This document shows, in pieces, positions 17,006-24,861 of a stretch of 64,000 nucleotides of DNA. The first letter of the stretch is position 1. Every line of letters starts with the position of its first letter. The notes below the pieces were generated by a model. That model worked only from the letters and a program-made list of their open reading frames with translations, did not search any database and was not told the DNA's origin. The position numbers and the translations under genes are program-made. The DNA comes from Methylobacterium bullatum (GTDB lineage: Bacteria; Pseudomonadota; Alphaproteobacteria; Rhizobiales; Beijerinckiaceae): positions 3,694,001 through 3,758,000 of the forward strand of contig LR743504.1 in assembly GCA_902712845.1 (NCBI GenBank), written 5' to 3'.

Positions 17006-17848
17006 ATGACGCCGGCCGAACGCGACAGGCTGGATCGCGAATACAACGCACGACTGAGCGTTCCGAGCTTCGAGGTAGAGTACGCGCGCTACGTTGCGGC
17101 GAGCGCCGAGGCCGTCGGTCGCTTGGAGCGGGTGGCGGGCCTCGTCTACGATCCGGCCTCGGGCGAGACCCTCGATCTCTACCCGGCGGGTCCGGGAAGC
17201 CCGCTCTTCCTATGGATTCACGGCGGGTATTGGCGCGCTTTGTCGAAGGACGACAACGCTTTTCCGGCCCTTGGCCTCGTGCCGAACGGTGTCTCGGTGG
17301 CGGTGATGAATTATTCGCTCGCCCCCGCCGTCGACCTCGACGAGATCGTGCGCCAGACCCGCGCGGCGCTGGCCTGGCTCCACGCCAACGCCGCCACCTA
17401 CGACATCTCGGGCCGCCGCATCCATGTCGGCGGCTCCTCGGCCGGCGGCCATCTCGGCGGCATGCTGCTGGCGGGTGGCTGGCACCACGCCTTCGGCGTT
17501 CCGGAGGATACGATCGCGTCCGCGCTGCTTCTCTCGGGCCTGATGGACCTCGAGCCCCTCATCGACACCCACATCAACGCGTGGATGAAGCTCGACACGG
17601 TGTCCGCCCGCCGCAATAGCCCCCTGCATCGGATCCCCCAGCGGTCGCAGGCGCATCTGCTGGCCTCGGTCGGCGGATTGGAAAGCGACGCCTTCAAGGC
17701 ACAGACCGGGGATTTCGCCCAGGCCTGGACCGAGGCCGGCCATGCCGGACACCAGATCGGGATGCCCGGCTACCATCACTTCGACATCGCCTTGAGCCTG
17801 CGCGAGCCGGCCGGTCCGCTCGCCCGGGCCGTGGCGGCACAGTGCTGA
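17006..17848 (+). CDS. Alpha/beta hydrolase, kynurenine formamidase (arylformamidase)-like
   Basis: A 280-residue alpha/beta hydrolase with H-G-G-Y-W (72–76) and G-G-S-S-A-G-G (nucleophile S145). Both are characteristic of kynurenine-formamidase-like and esterase/lipase hydrolases. The acid lies in L-E-S-D-A-F near residue 228 and the histidine in G-Y-H-H-F-D near 258. Four bases after the RidA gene. Arylformamidases release formate from N-formylkynurenine or N-formylanthranilate, which would supply anthranilate to the neighbouring ligase. This link is an inference from context. Confidence 0.8.
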   Translation: MTPAERDRLDREYNARLSVPSFEVEYARYVAASAEAVGRLERVAGLVYDPASGETLDLYPAGPGSPLFLWIHGGYWRALSKDDNAFPALGLVPNGVSVAVMNYSLAPAVDLDEIVRQTRAALAWLHANAATYDISGRRIHVGGSSAGGHLGGMLLAGGWHHAFGVPEDTIASALLLSGLMDLEPLIDTHINAWMKLDTVSARRNSPLHRIPQRSQAHLLASVGGLESDAFKAQTGDFAQAWTEAGHAGHQIGMPGYHHFDIALSLREPAGPLARAVAAQC

Positions 17849-18254
17849 CACGACCGCCGGCCGATCGCCGCGGCGGCGGCGCGTTCGAATGGTCTTTCCG
17901 GCGCAGCGAACCCACCGTCGTTCGTAACCCATGAAACCAGAAACCCAGCCCGACGAAGGCCGGGTTTCCCGTGTCCGGCCAGGATGGTGGAGAAGTCGAG
18001 TCTGGAAATGGGCAATGCTCAGGGCGTCAGCAAACCGCCCGTTCATTGTGCAGGCTCACAATTTTCTTCTCGGGAACTCCCCCGTCTCGACGGGATTGCT
18101 TCGTCGAACGGACAAATATTGATGCTTGCAAACTATTGCCGCGCGATCTGGATAGGTTGGGCGTGTTCAGGATAGCTCGGCGCACCGTCTGACGTGAGAT
18201 TTTCTCCTTGAAAGCACGCCCCGTCAGGGACGTCCGTGGAGGAAGGTTCAAACC
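17849..18254. other. Intergenic region with hairpin and monooxygenase promoter
   Basis: A hairpin at 17940–17968 (GAAACCC…GGGTTTC) lies about 90 bases after the formamidase-like gene. It has no following T-run, so it is only a weak terminator candidate. The AT-rich part around 18050–18180 should contain the promoter of the FMO gene, with the AraC-like repeat site at 18141–18175. A GAGGAAGG ribosome-binding stretch precedes the start at 18255. No further gene is seen. Confidence 0.5.
18141..18175 (+). promoter_or_regulatory. AraC-type direct-repeat site upstream of FMO gene
   Basis: The sequence GCGCGATCTGGATAGGTTGG begins here and a second GGATAG follows exactly 20 bases after the first GGATA (18150 and 18170). 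The same arrangement occurs at 21058–21092. Two direct half-sites about two helical turns apart is typical of AraC-family operators. The site ends 80 bases before the FMO start codon. Confidence 0.55.
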
Positions 18255-19790
18255 ATGGTCACGCAACGCACCGTCTGCGTCATCGGCTCGGGCATTAGCG
18301 GGCTCGCCGCCGCCAAGGCGTTCCAAGAGCGCGGCCACCGCGTGACGGTGCTGGAGCGCGGCCCCGAACTGGGGGGCGTGTGGGAGCCGTCACGCTCCTA
18401 TCCGGACGTGAAGACCCAGACCCCCAAGGGGATCTACGCCTTCAGCCAGATGTCGATGCCGGCCGATTATCCCGAATGGCCGTCCGGCGGCCAGGTCTTC
18501 GCCTACCTGCGGGCCTATGCCGAACGCTTCGGCCTGCTCTCCCTGATCCGCTTCGGCCAATCGGTGACCGCCCTGACGAAGCGGACGGATCGCGGCTGGG
18601 ACGTGGCGACGACGGGCGCCGACGGCGTGGTGCGGACGGAGCGTTACGACTTCGTCGCCCTCTGTACCGGGCAGTTCAGCCAGAAGAACGCGCCGGTCCA
18701 TCCCGGCGCCGACGCGTTCCGGGCGGCGGGAGGGACGATCCTGCATTCGAGCGAGCACACGGACGCCGAATCGGTGCGAGGCAAGCGGGTCATCGTACTC
18801 GGGTTCTCGAAATCGGCGACCGACGTGGCCGTGAGCGCGGTCAAGCACGGTGCCGAGGCGGTGACGCTCGTCTTCTTGGAGCCGGCCTGGAAGATCCCGT
18901 ACTTCTTCGGCGGCCTCGTGAATTTCAAGAACATCCTCTATTGCCGCGCGGCAGAATCGATGTTCCTGCCCTTCAATGCCGGCCCCGTACGGCGCTTCGT
19001 TCAGAAGCTCGCCACCCCGCTGATCTGGGCGAACTGGCGCGCCCTGGAGGCGCTCCTGAAGGTTCAGTTCAAGCTCGGCAAGAACGGCCTCCTGCCCAGG
19101 ACGCGGATCGAGGACGACATCCATTGCAACCTCGCGGTCGAGACGCCGGGCTTCTACAAGCTCGTCACGGACGGCAAGATCACGGCGATCCGGGGCACCA
19201 TCACCGCCTATGACGGGGCGAACGCCGTGCTCACCGGGGGGCAGCGCGTTCCGGCCGACCTCGTGGTCATGGCCACCGGCTGGCGCCAGGAGATTCCGAT
19301 CCTGAATGACTCCGACCGTGCCAAGCTCGTGGCCGAGGACGGACAGTACAAGCTCTACCGGATGATCGTGAACCCGGATCTGGCGGATCTCGGTTTCGTC
19401 GGCTTCAACTCCAGCTTCGCGACGAACCTCTCGGCCGAACTCGGGGCCAACTGGCTCGTGCGGTTCATGGACGGACAGCTCGCGCGGCAGCCGAGTCGAG
19501 CGCAGATGGAGACGGGGATCGCGCGGTCGCTGGCGTGGCGGCGCACCGAACGTCTTTCCGCCAGGACCTATGGTGGCCTCTGCATCGCCCCTTACCACAA
19601 TCACCACTTCTCCGGGCTGCTCGGCGACATCGGCGTCCGAACTCGCGAGGCGAACCCGATCACCGCCGCGTTCGCGCCCTTGCGGCCTCCCGTCTACGCG
19701 AAGCTGCTCGCGCGGGCTCCGGCCTATCGGGCGACTCCCGCCGCCAAGCCGGTCGACCTCACGGTCGTCGAGGCGTCGCACGCCGCCTGA
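18255..19790 (+). CDS. Flavin-containing monooxygenase (FMO/BVMO-like)
   Basis: A 511-residue flavoprotein. The FAD-binding G-S-G-I-S-G is at 11–16, followed by L-E-R-G-P-E-L-G-G-V-W and V-A-L-C-T-G-Q. The NADPH-binding segment reads V-L-G-F-S-K-S-A-T-D, where the usual second glycine is replaced by serine, and M-A-T-G-W appears near the C-terminal half. Family members oxygenate soft nucleophiles or ketones with NADPH and O2. The convergent AraC gene downstream and the shared direct-repeat site suggest co-regulation with the cupin/transporter unit at 21–23 kb. Confidence 0.85.
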   Translation: MVTQRTVCVIGSGISGLAAAKAFQERGHRVTVLERGPELGGVWEPSRSYPDVKTQTPKGIYAFSQMSMPADYPEWPSGGQVFAYLRAYAERFGLLSLIRFGQSVTALTKRTDRGWDVATTGADGVVRTERYDFVALCTGQFSQKNAPVHPGADAFRAAGGTILHSSEHTDAESVRGKRVIVLGFSKSATDVAVSAVKHGAEAVTLVFLEPAWKIPYFFGGLVNFKNILYCRAAESMFLPFNAGPVRRFVQKLATPLIWANWRALEALLKVQFKLGKNGLLPRTRIEDDIHCNLAVETPGFYKLVTDGKITAIRGTITAYDGANAVLTGGQRVPADLVVMATGWRQEIPILNDSDRAKLVAEDGQYKLYRMIVNPDLADLGFVGFNSSFATNLSAELGANWLVRFMDGQLARQPSRAQMETGIARSLAWRRTERLSARTYGGLCIAPYHNHHFSGLLGDIGVRTREANPITAAFAPLRPPVYAKLLARAPAYRATPAAKPVDLTVVEASHAA

Positions 19791-19818
19791 ACCGGGCTCG
19801 CAAGGGGGCGCAGTCCAG

Positions 19819-19856
19819 CGCTCCCCGCCGACCGCTCTCCGCGTCGGCGGGGAGCG
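19819..19856. terminator. GC-rich hairpin between convergent genes
   Basis: A perfect 14-bp inverted repeat (CGCTCCCCGCCGAC / GTCGGCGGGGAGCG, 10-base loop) lies between the 3' ends of the FMO gene and the convergent AraC gene. There is no T-run, but the position suits a bidirectional transcript end. Confidence 0.45.
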
Positions 19857-19933
19857 GTCGGCGTGGAAGAACGCCCGCCGGTTCGTGTTGCGACACAAGC
19901 CCCAGGGGGACTCCGACCGCGGGTCGGCCGGGA

Positions 19934-20965
19934 TCAGCGATGCCGTTTGCCCAGGGTCCGGGACGGGACTTCGCCGAAGCGGGCCCGGTAGGCGGCGGCG
20001 GCGCGTCCGAGATGATTGAGGCCGACGGAGAGGGCAAGATCACCGACCTTGACCTCCGGGCCGGAGGTGAGGATCAGGGTCCGCCAGCGGTCCAGGCGCT
20101 GCGCCATGATGTAATCCGAGATCGTGCTGTCCCGAAATTGCCGGAACCCCTCCTGCAGTGAACGAATACTGCTCCCGGCCTTATCGGAGAGCTGTGGCAG
20201 AGTCAGGGGGGCGTCGAGATGGGCGCGAATATAGTCTTCGGCCCTGCGCACATGGACGGGCGCCACGGATACGCGCTGCGGTCGCAGGAGGATGCCCCCC
20301 TGCTCGGCGTGCTCCAGCATGTGCCCGACGAGCAGCGTAACGAAGCCTGAGGCCAGTTCACGCTCGAACACGTCGATGCCGGCGGCGGCGCCCTGCACGC
20401 GGCTCTCGGCGAGGTGCAGCAGCAGCTTGGCCTGAGACAGGATCGCCGAACCGCGAGGGAGCCCCAGATCGATGCCCGGATCGAAGCCGAAGAGCTTCGG
20501 AATCCGGTCGAGAACCCGGACCACGTGCTCGTCCAGGAGCTCGCGCGGGACGAGGATGATCAGTTTCTCGCACCCCGCCTCCCATACCATCTGGGTCGGC
20601 ATCACCGGCGAGAGCAGGGTCGCCCGCTCGGTGTTGGCGATGGTGGTGTAGCGTCCGTTCCGGACCAGCGCCGATCCGGCGAGGGGGATCTGCACCAGGA
20701 AGAACCGGTCCAGACAACCGGGATCGATCTCCACCGCGGCGCCGTAGGCGACGTAATTGATGGTCAGCCCCCCGAACGCCACGGTGTGGTGCCGCGCGTC
20801 GAACAGAGCTGCGGCGCCCAGTGGCACCAGACTATGCGGACAGAAGAGACGCCCGATCCGCTCGCGCGCTTCGTCGGCATCACGGGTTTCGACGCGGGCG
20901 TATTGCGCCAGGGGACGGATGTCGTCCGGCCGCTTCGGCGGCGCGTGTGGTCGGTCTTCGTCCAT
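19934..20965 (-). CDS. AraC-family regulator (AraC_binding_2 type)
   Basis: About 343 residues. An N-terminal sensor domain of the AraC_binding_2 kind includes L-F-C-P-H-S-L, shared with F-C-P-H-R-L in the 7.7-kb regulator. The C-terminal two-HTH domain shows L-T-L-P-Q-L-S-D-K-A-G-S-S-I-R-S-L-Q-E-G-F and ends F-G-E-V-P-S. The ATG at 20965 was chosen over an in-frame start at 21049. It is divergent from the cupin gene across a direct-repeat site and convergent with the FMO gene, so it is the obvious candidate activator of both. Confidence 0.85.
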   Translation of the reverse strand: MDEDRPHAPPKRPDDIRPLAQYARVETRDADEARERIGRLFCPHSLVPLGAAALFDARHHTVAFGGLTINYVAYGAAVEIDPGCLDRFFLVQIPLAGSALVRNGRYTTIANTERATLLSPVMPTQMVWEAGCEKLIILVPRELLDEHVVRVLDRIPKLFGFDPGIDLGLPRGSAILSQAKLLLHLAESRVQGAAAGIDVFERELASGFVTLLVGHMLEHAEQGGILLRPQRVSVAPVHVRRAEDYIRAHLDAPLTLPQLSDKAGSSIRSLQEGFRQFRDSTISDYIMAQRLDRWRTLILTSGPEVKVGDLALSVGLNHLGRAAAAYRARFGEVPSRTLGKRHR

Positions 20966-21057
20966 GGCCCCATCGATTTGCTCAGGCCTGTCTACGGACG
21001 GTGCCTGTTGCAGCAAAACTTGCACAAGGGGCGCCAAACCGAAATTCACGCTTTCCT

Positions 21058-21092
21058 GCGCGATCTGGATAAGGTGGACGTCAATCGGATAG
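21058..21092 (+). promoter_or_regulatory. AraC-type direct-repeat site upstream of cupin gene
   Basis: GCGCGATCTGGATAAGGTGG followed by GGATAG, with the GGATA cores at 21067 and 21087, exactly 20 bases apart. It matches the site at 18141–18175 at 17 of the first 20 positions. It lies in the divergent promoter between the AraC gene and the cupin gene, 92 bases before the cupin start. Confidence 0.55.
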
Positions 21093-21183
21093 ATCGATCG
21101 GGGTCGGGATCTCAGTATTCATTGAGAGCCACGGTCAATTTTCGCAATAACTCTGCCGAATTAATCATCACAGTGAGTAGATC

Positions 21184-21648
21184 ATGAGCGATATCGGACC
21201 ACTTCCGGCGGGCATCACGAGATCCGGCGAGGGCGTCGATGGAACCGTGTGGAATATCCTGGGGCACACCTACTGGTTCAAGGCCAATTGCGACAGTGCG
21301 TTCTCATTCGAGACTTACGATCCTCCGGGAACGTTCGTTCCGCCGCACATCCACCCGACCCAGGACGAGTTCATCTACGTCCTGGAGGGAACCTTCGATC
21401 TCTACTTGGATGGACAATGGCTGCAAGCCAAGCCTGGCGACCTCGTCTGCATGCCGAAGGGTAAGCCGCACGCGTATTACAACCGCACCGACACGCCCAA
21501 CCGGGCGATCTTCTGGGTGAGCCCGGGCCGGAAGTTGAAAGAGTTGTTCGGCCTCCTGCACGACCTCACCGATCCGGAAGAGGTCGTGCGCCGCTCCGCC
21601 ACCTGCGAGGTGGACTTCTTGCCGCCGGGATCCGTTCCGGGCGCCTGA
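21184..21648 (+). CDS. Cupin-domain protein
   Basis: A 154-residue single cupin with a full metal-binding set: H55-x-H57-x4-E62 in P-P-H-I-H-P-T-Q-D-E and H96 in G-K-P-H-A. The size suits quercetin-dioxygenase-like or isomerase cupins. First gene after the divergent AraC promoter and about 120 bases upstream of the transporter gene in the same direction, so the two are probably co-transcribed. Its likely role is on the same aromatic or cyclic substrate as the FMO; not proven. Confidence 0.8.
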   Translation: MSDIGPLPAGITRSGEGVDGTVWNILGHTYWFKANCDSAFSFETYDPPGTFVPPHIHPTQDEFIYVLEGTFDLYLDGQWLQAKPGDLVCMPKGKPHAYYNRTDTPNRAIFWVSPGRKLKELFGLLHDLTDPEEVVRRSATCEVDFLPPGSVPGA

Positions 21649-21768
21649 GCCCGAGTCGGTACAGCAGGGCTAAGGCAATCGAAGTCCACACATCGACGAC
21701 ATCGCGTTCGGGCGCCGAGCCCGTCCGCCGAATGACTTGCGACGAATCCGGAACTGACGGGGGCAATC

Positions 21769-22785
21769 ATGACGAAGCAAATGATAGAGTTGCCGAAACG
21801 GATTCGGGCCCGCACGAAGAATCGTGCCGCCGGCCGGGCACGCTTCGTGCGGCACGCGGCACTCTCCCTGGCGACGCTCGCCGGCCTGTCGGGACCGGCG
21901 ACGGCCTACGACCTGCCGAACCTGAATCTCGGCTCCACGAGCTTCCTCGACGGCGCGCCGCCAGCGGGGCCCGGCTGGTACCCGACCCAGTACCTGCAAG
22001 TCTATTCGGCCGGGCGCCTGACCGACAATCGCGGCCGCAGCCTTGGCCTTCCGCGGCAGGACATCAGCGTGTTCGCGAGCCTGACGCAGCTCCTCTACAT
22101 CTCGCCCGTCAAGATCGGCTCCGGCGCCCTCGGCCTCGACATCATCGTCCCGGCGATCATCTCCTCGAGTGCGGATGACGGCCTGGGCGGCGCGGCCCTG
22201 AAGGCTCAGCAGGGGATCGGCGACCTTCTGATCGGACCGTTCATCCAGTTCGATCCGATCATGGGGGAAAAAGGGCCGTTGTTCTTCGGTCGCATCGAGG
22301 CGCAGATGATCCTGCCCACCGGCCGTTACGACGTGACCGCGGCGGTCAATCCCGGATCGAACTTCTTCTCGTTCAATCCCTACGTCGCCGGCACCCTGTT
22401 CCTGACGCCGGACTGGACCGTCTCGGCTCGTTTCCACTACCTTTGGAACGCCAGCAACGACCGCCCGAATGTCGGGTTCGGTCCGGCCGTCCTCTCGACC
22501 CAGGCCGGACAGGCACTGCATGCGAACTTCGCCAGCGAAGTCAGCGTGACGAAGGAGTTGAAAATCGGCGTCAACGGTTATTGGCTGCAGCAGATAAGCG
22601 ACACGCTCGCGAACGGCGTCGCCGTTCCCGGCCGGCGCGAGCGCGTCTTCGCCCTCGGTCCGGGAGCATTGTGGGCGCTGAACAAGGATAACTTCCTGTT
22701 TTTCAATGCTTATCAAGAGTTCGGCGCGCAGAACCGCCCGGAAGGCCAGCGCTATACCATGCGCTGGGTCGGACACTTCAATTAG
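21769..22785 (+). CDS. Outer-membrane transporter, phenol MetA-degradation type (copy 2)
   Basis: A 338-residue exported protein with signal peptide (…AALSLATLAGLSGPATA before YDLP) and a predicted all-beta body ending V-G-H-F-N. It is clearly paralogous to the product at 8992–9996 throughout its length, including N-P-Y-V-A-G-T-L-F-L-T-P and the V-P-G-R-R-E-R-V-F segments. Proposed to let hydrophobic or aromatic substrates across the outer membrane. It follows the cupin gene and an AraC-type promoter. Confidence 0.8.
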   Translation: MTKQMIELPKRIRARTKNRAAGRARFVRHAALSLATLAGLSGPATAYDLPNLNLGSTSFLDGAPPAGPGWYPTQYLQVYSAGRLTDNRGRSLGLPRQDISVFASLTQLLYISPVKIGSGALGLDIIVPAIISSSADDGLGGAALKAQQGIGDLLIGPFIQFDPIMGEKGPLFFGRIEAQMILPTGRYDVTAAVNPGSNFFSFNPYVAGTLFLTPDWTVSARFHYLWNASNDRPNVGFGPAVLSTQAGQALHANFASEVSVTKELKIGVNGYWLQQISDTLANGVAVPGRRERVFALGPGALWALNKDNFLFFNAYQEFGAQNRPEGQRYTMRWVGHFN

Positions 22786-22814
22786 CCGAGTCGCGTCCTG
22801 TCATGAGATCGGCG

Positions 22815-23195
22815 CTCTCAGCGACCGTGGGGCCGTCGCCGAGGTCAAGGCGCTGGCGGACGAGACGGCCGCGACTACAACTCGGATCGAGCGTCTCGAC
22901 CGTGACATTGATGGGGCGGCGCGAGCCACCAGCGGAGGCCTCGATGCCATTCGTGTCACCCTGGGCCTCCTGCATGAAACGTCGCGCTGCCTGTCTGAAG
23001 CCGTGCGGCAACAGACCTGCGACGCCCATAGGATCACGGAATCGGTCGCGACCCGCCGCGCTTACGACGAAGCTGGCGGCCTCGCGCGGGGTCGGCATGG
23101 CCCACGACCTCGCTGCCTGGACGACGAAGCGCAATGCTACGGCGGGGGATCTTCGTGGGAACGTCAACGCCTTTGCCGAACGTCTCAGACGCGCT
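22815..23195 (+). pseudogene. Remnant of a methyl-accepting chemotaxis protein signalling domain
   Basis: The frame reads A-E-V-K-A-L-A-D-E-T-A-A-T-T-T-R-I-E, then G-L-L-H-E-T-S and A-V-R-Q-Q-T-C-D-A-H-R-I-T-E-S-V. This lines up with the C-terminal helix of chemotaxis receptors (EVKxLAxQTAxATxxI … AVxEQxxATxEI). The membrane, HAMP and hairpin-tip parts are missing and the ends degenerate, so it is a decayed fragment. It lies directly after the transporter gene. Confidence 0.65.
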
Positions 23196-23305
23196 TGAAC
23201 ATCTGACGCAAGACTGCCCATTCTGCTCCGCTTAGGCCAGCGCAGAGGAGCTTTCGCCAGAGAGGCTTGAGTCGCTCGCCTGCAACCGATTCGATCGAGG
23301 GACAC

Positions 23306-23545
23306 ATGAAAACTTTTTTCGTTCAAATAAAATGCGAGATCGGAAAGACATACGAAGTTTCTGAAAAGCTTTTGTCTCTCAACATAGCATCAGAAATTTA
23401 TTCGACAGCCGGAAGATTCGATATCATGGCAAAATTTCACGTCGACAACGAAGTCGACATTGGTTCGTTCGTCAACAACTTCCTCGGCAGCCTGCCGGGC
23501 GTGAGAGATTCCGAGACAATCATTGGATTCAAGGCTTTTATCTAA
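23306..23545 (+). CDS. Lrp/AsnC ligand-binding (RAM) domain protein
   Basis: A 79-residue protein made only of the RAM-type alpha-beta sandwich found at the C-terminus of Lrp/AsnC regulators: K-T-F-F-V-Q-I-K-C-E-I-G-K-T-Y-E-V-S, then I-Y-S-T-A-G-R-F-D-I-M-A-K-F, then L-P-G-V-R-D-S-E-T-I-I-G-F. It has no DNA-binding helix. Stand-alone RAM proteins bind amino acids or modulate full-length Lrp partners. Base composition is much lower in GC than the neighbours and the gene sits between a chemotaxis remnant and an IS element, suggesting recent transfer. Confidence 0.8.
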   Translation: MKTFFVQIKCEIGKTYEVSEKLLSLNIASEIYSTAGRFDIMAKFHVDNEVDIGSFVNNFLGSLPGVRDSETIIGFKAFI

Positions 23546-23763
23546 GGCCTTTCCTTGCTTGGGTTCGCAAGGCAAACATCTCCCTGGGGCAGCTCTGCAT
23601 CTGTCTCATGTCCGTGCCCTATTGAGAGTTGCGGGAGAGCCCGCATGTCTAGAGCTGTGTGCCCGACCACGTCGGGTCGGGACACATCTCTAGGTCTTTG
23701 ATTTGCCGCGCTCTTCTTCGCCGAACCGGCATCCACTTCGGCGGAGAGCGCTCTAGTGAATTA

Positions 23764-24603
23764 GGGCCTGTTGTCACTTGAGCCAGTCGAGCGTTGCAGC
23801 GAGGCAGAGGACGCCGGTGAAGCTGACAGCGGTCTTCTCGTCGCGTGTGGCGAGGGCGCGCCACTCTTTGAGGCGCACCCATCGTCGCTCGACGATGTTG
23901 CGGTTGTTGTCGACCCAATCTGGGCAGGCGAGCTGCTCTTCGTTGCGTTTGGTCGGGAGCGCGGGGCGTACGCCGGTGGTCGAGATGTGCTCGCGGAAGC
24001 CGTGGCTGGAACAGCCGCGGTCGCCCACGGCCCACTCGGGCACGGCCCTGCAACGGGGCGAGGAGCGGAATGGCGTGAGGCCGTTCGTGGGCCTGCCCCG
24101 GGGCGATGCGGACGGCGACAGCACGGCCTTTCCCGTCGGCGATCACGCAGGCCTTGGTGCCATAGCTGCCACGAGAGCGACCAAGTGCTTCACGAGCATC
24201 TCGCTCTGCCGCAGATCCCCCCTTTTTGCCGCGCCCGCCGCCTTCTGGTGAGCCCACACGTCGCTGCCGTCGAGGAAGACCATGCCCAGCGCGATGCCGC
24301 GCTCCCACACCCCGGCCCGTGCCCAGCGAATGACCCGAAGGACCGCGTCAGCGAACATCTGTGCCGCCCGCCACCAGGAGCCTGACTCATCAGGGATGGC
24401 GCGCCATTTCGCACCGTTCTGATGTCGCCAGAGGATCGCCGGGATTGTGCGCCGAATCTCCTTGGGCGGTGTCTTCGCCTTCGGGCGACAGGCCTCAATC
24501 AACGATTCCAACTCACCCCACTGTGCGTCCGACAGCATCGCGTCTCTCACTCGAAACCGAGAAAACGCCAAATATCGCAATCCGTTCAGACGACGACAGG
24601 CCC
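23764..24603 (-). mobile_element. IS5-family insertion sequence, about 840 bp
   Basis: Imperfect terminal inverted repeats GGGCCTGTTGTC (23764) and GACGACAGGCCC (ending 24603) match at 11 of 12 bases and enclose a transposase reading frame on the minus strand. The length fits the IS427-type branch of IS5. No clear target duplication was seen. Confidence 0.7.
23774..24538 (-). pseudogene. IS5-family transposase, frameshifted
   Basis: The N-terminal part (24538 to about 24200) starts M-L-S-D-A-Q-W-G-E-L-E and carries R-R-T-I-P-A-I-L-W-R-H-Q-N-G-A-K-W-R and L-G-M-V-F-L-D-G-S. The middle (G-S-Y-G-T-K-A-C-V-I-A-D-G) is in a second frame. The end (V-G-D-R-G-C-S-S-H-G-F … N-N-R-N-I-V-E-R-R-W, with the DDE glutamate) is in a third, stopping at 23774. 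One shift could be the programmed frameshift known in this group. Two shifts plus an apparent short deletion before residue 80 indicate a non-functional gene. Confidence 0.75.
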
Positions 24604-24723
24604 CAGTGGATAGTGCTATGCTCTGCAGGGAGCGCACTCACCTCTTTCGGATTTTTTCCGCCAAGGCAACGCTGCCTGCCAGTACATGCGGTTGACGGAT
24701 TTGCGAAAACCCAACGCCAAGGA

Positions 24724-24755
24724 ACACAATATCGGCGACGTAGCCGATATTGTGT
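24724..24755. repeat. Perfect 13-bp inverted repeat with 6-base loop
   Basis: ACACAATATCGGC and GCCGATATTGTGT flank GACGTA. No T-run follows on either strand, so a simple terminator is unlikely. It lies 106 bases beyond the 3' end of the transporter copy 3 gene and 120 bases outside the IS. It may be an operator or a recombination site. Confidence 0.7.
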
Positions 24756-24861
24756 CGGTCTTGCCGTCGATTAATACTACGGCACGTGCAATCTTTTTCG
24801 CCGAAGTGGCGATTCATTCATAGCTAAGTTAGATGTCCGTTGTCTTGTTATAGCTGATTTT

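Noticed and set aside
24724-24755. Intrinsic terminator
   Set aside because: The stem is perfect but neither strand has a T-run after it.
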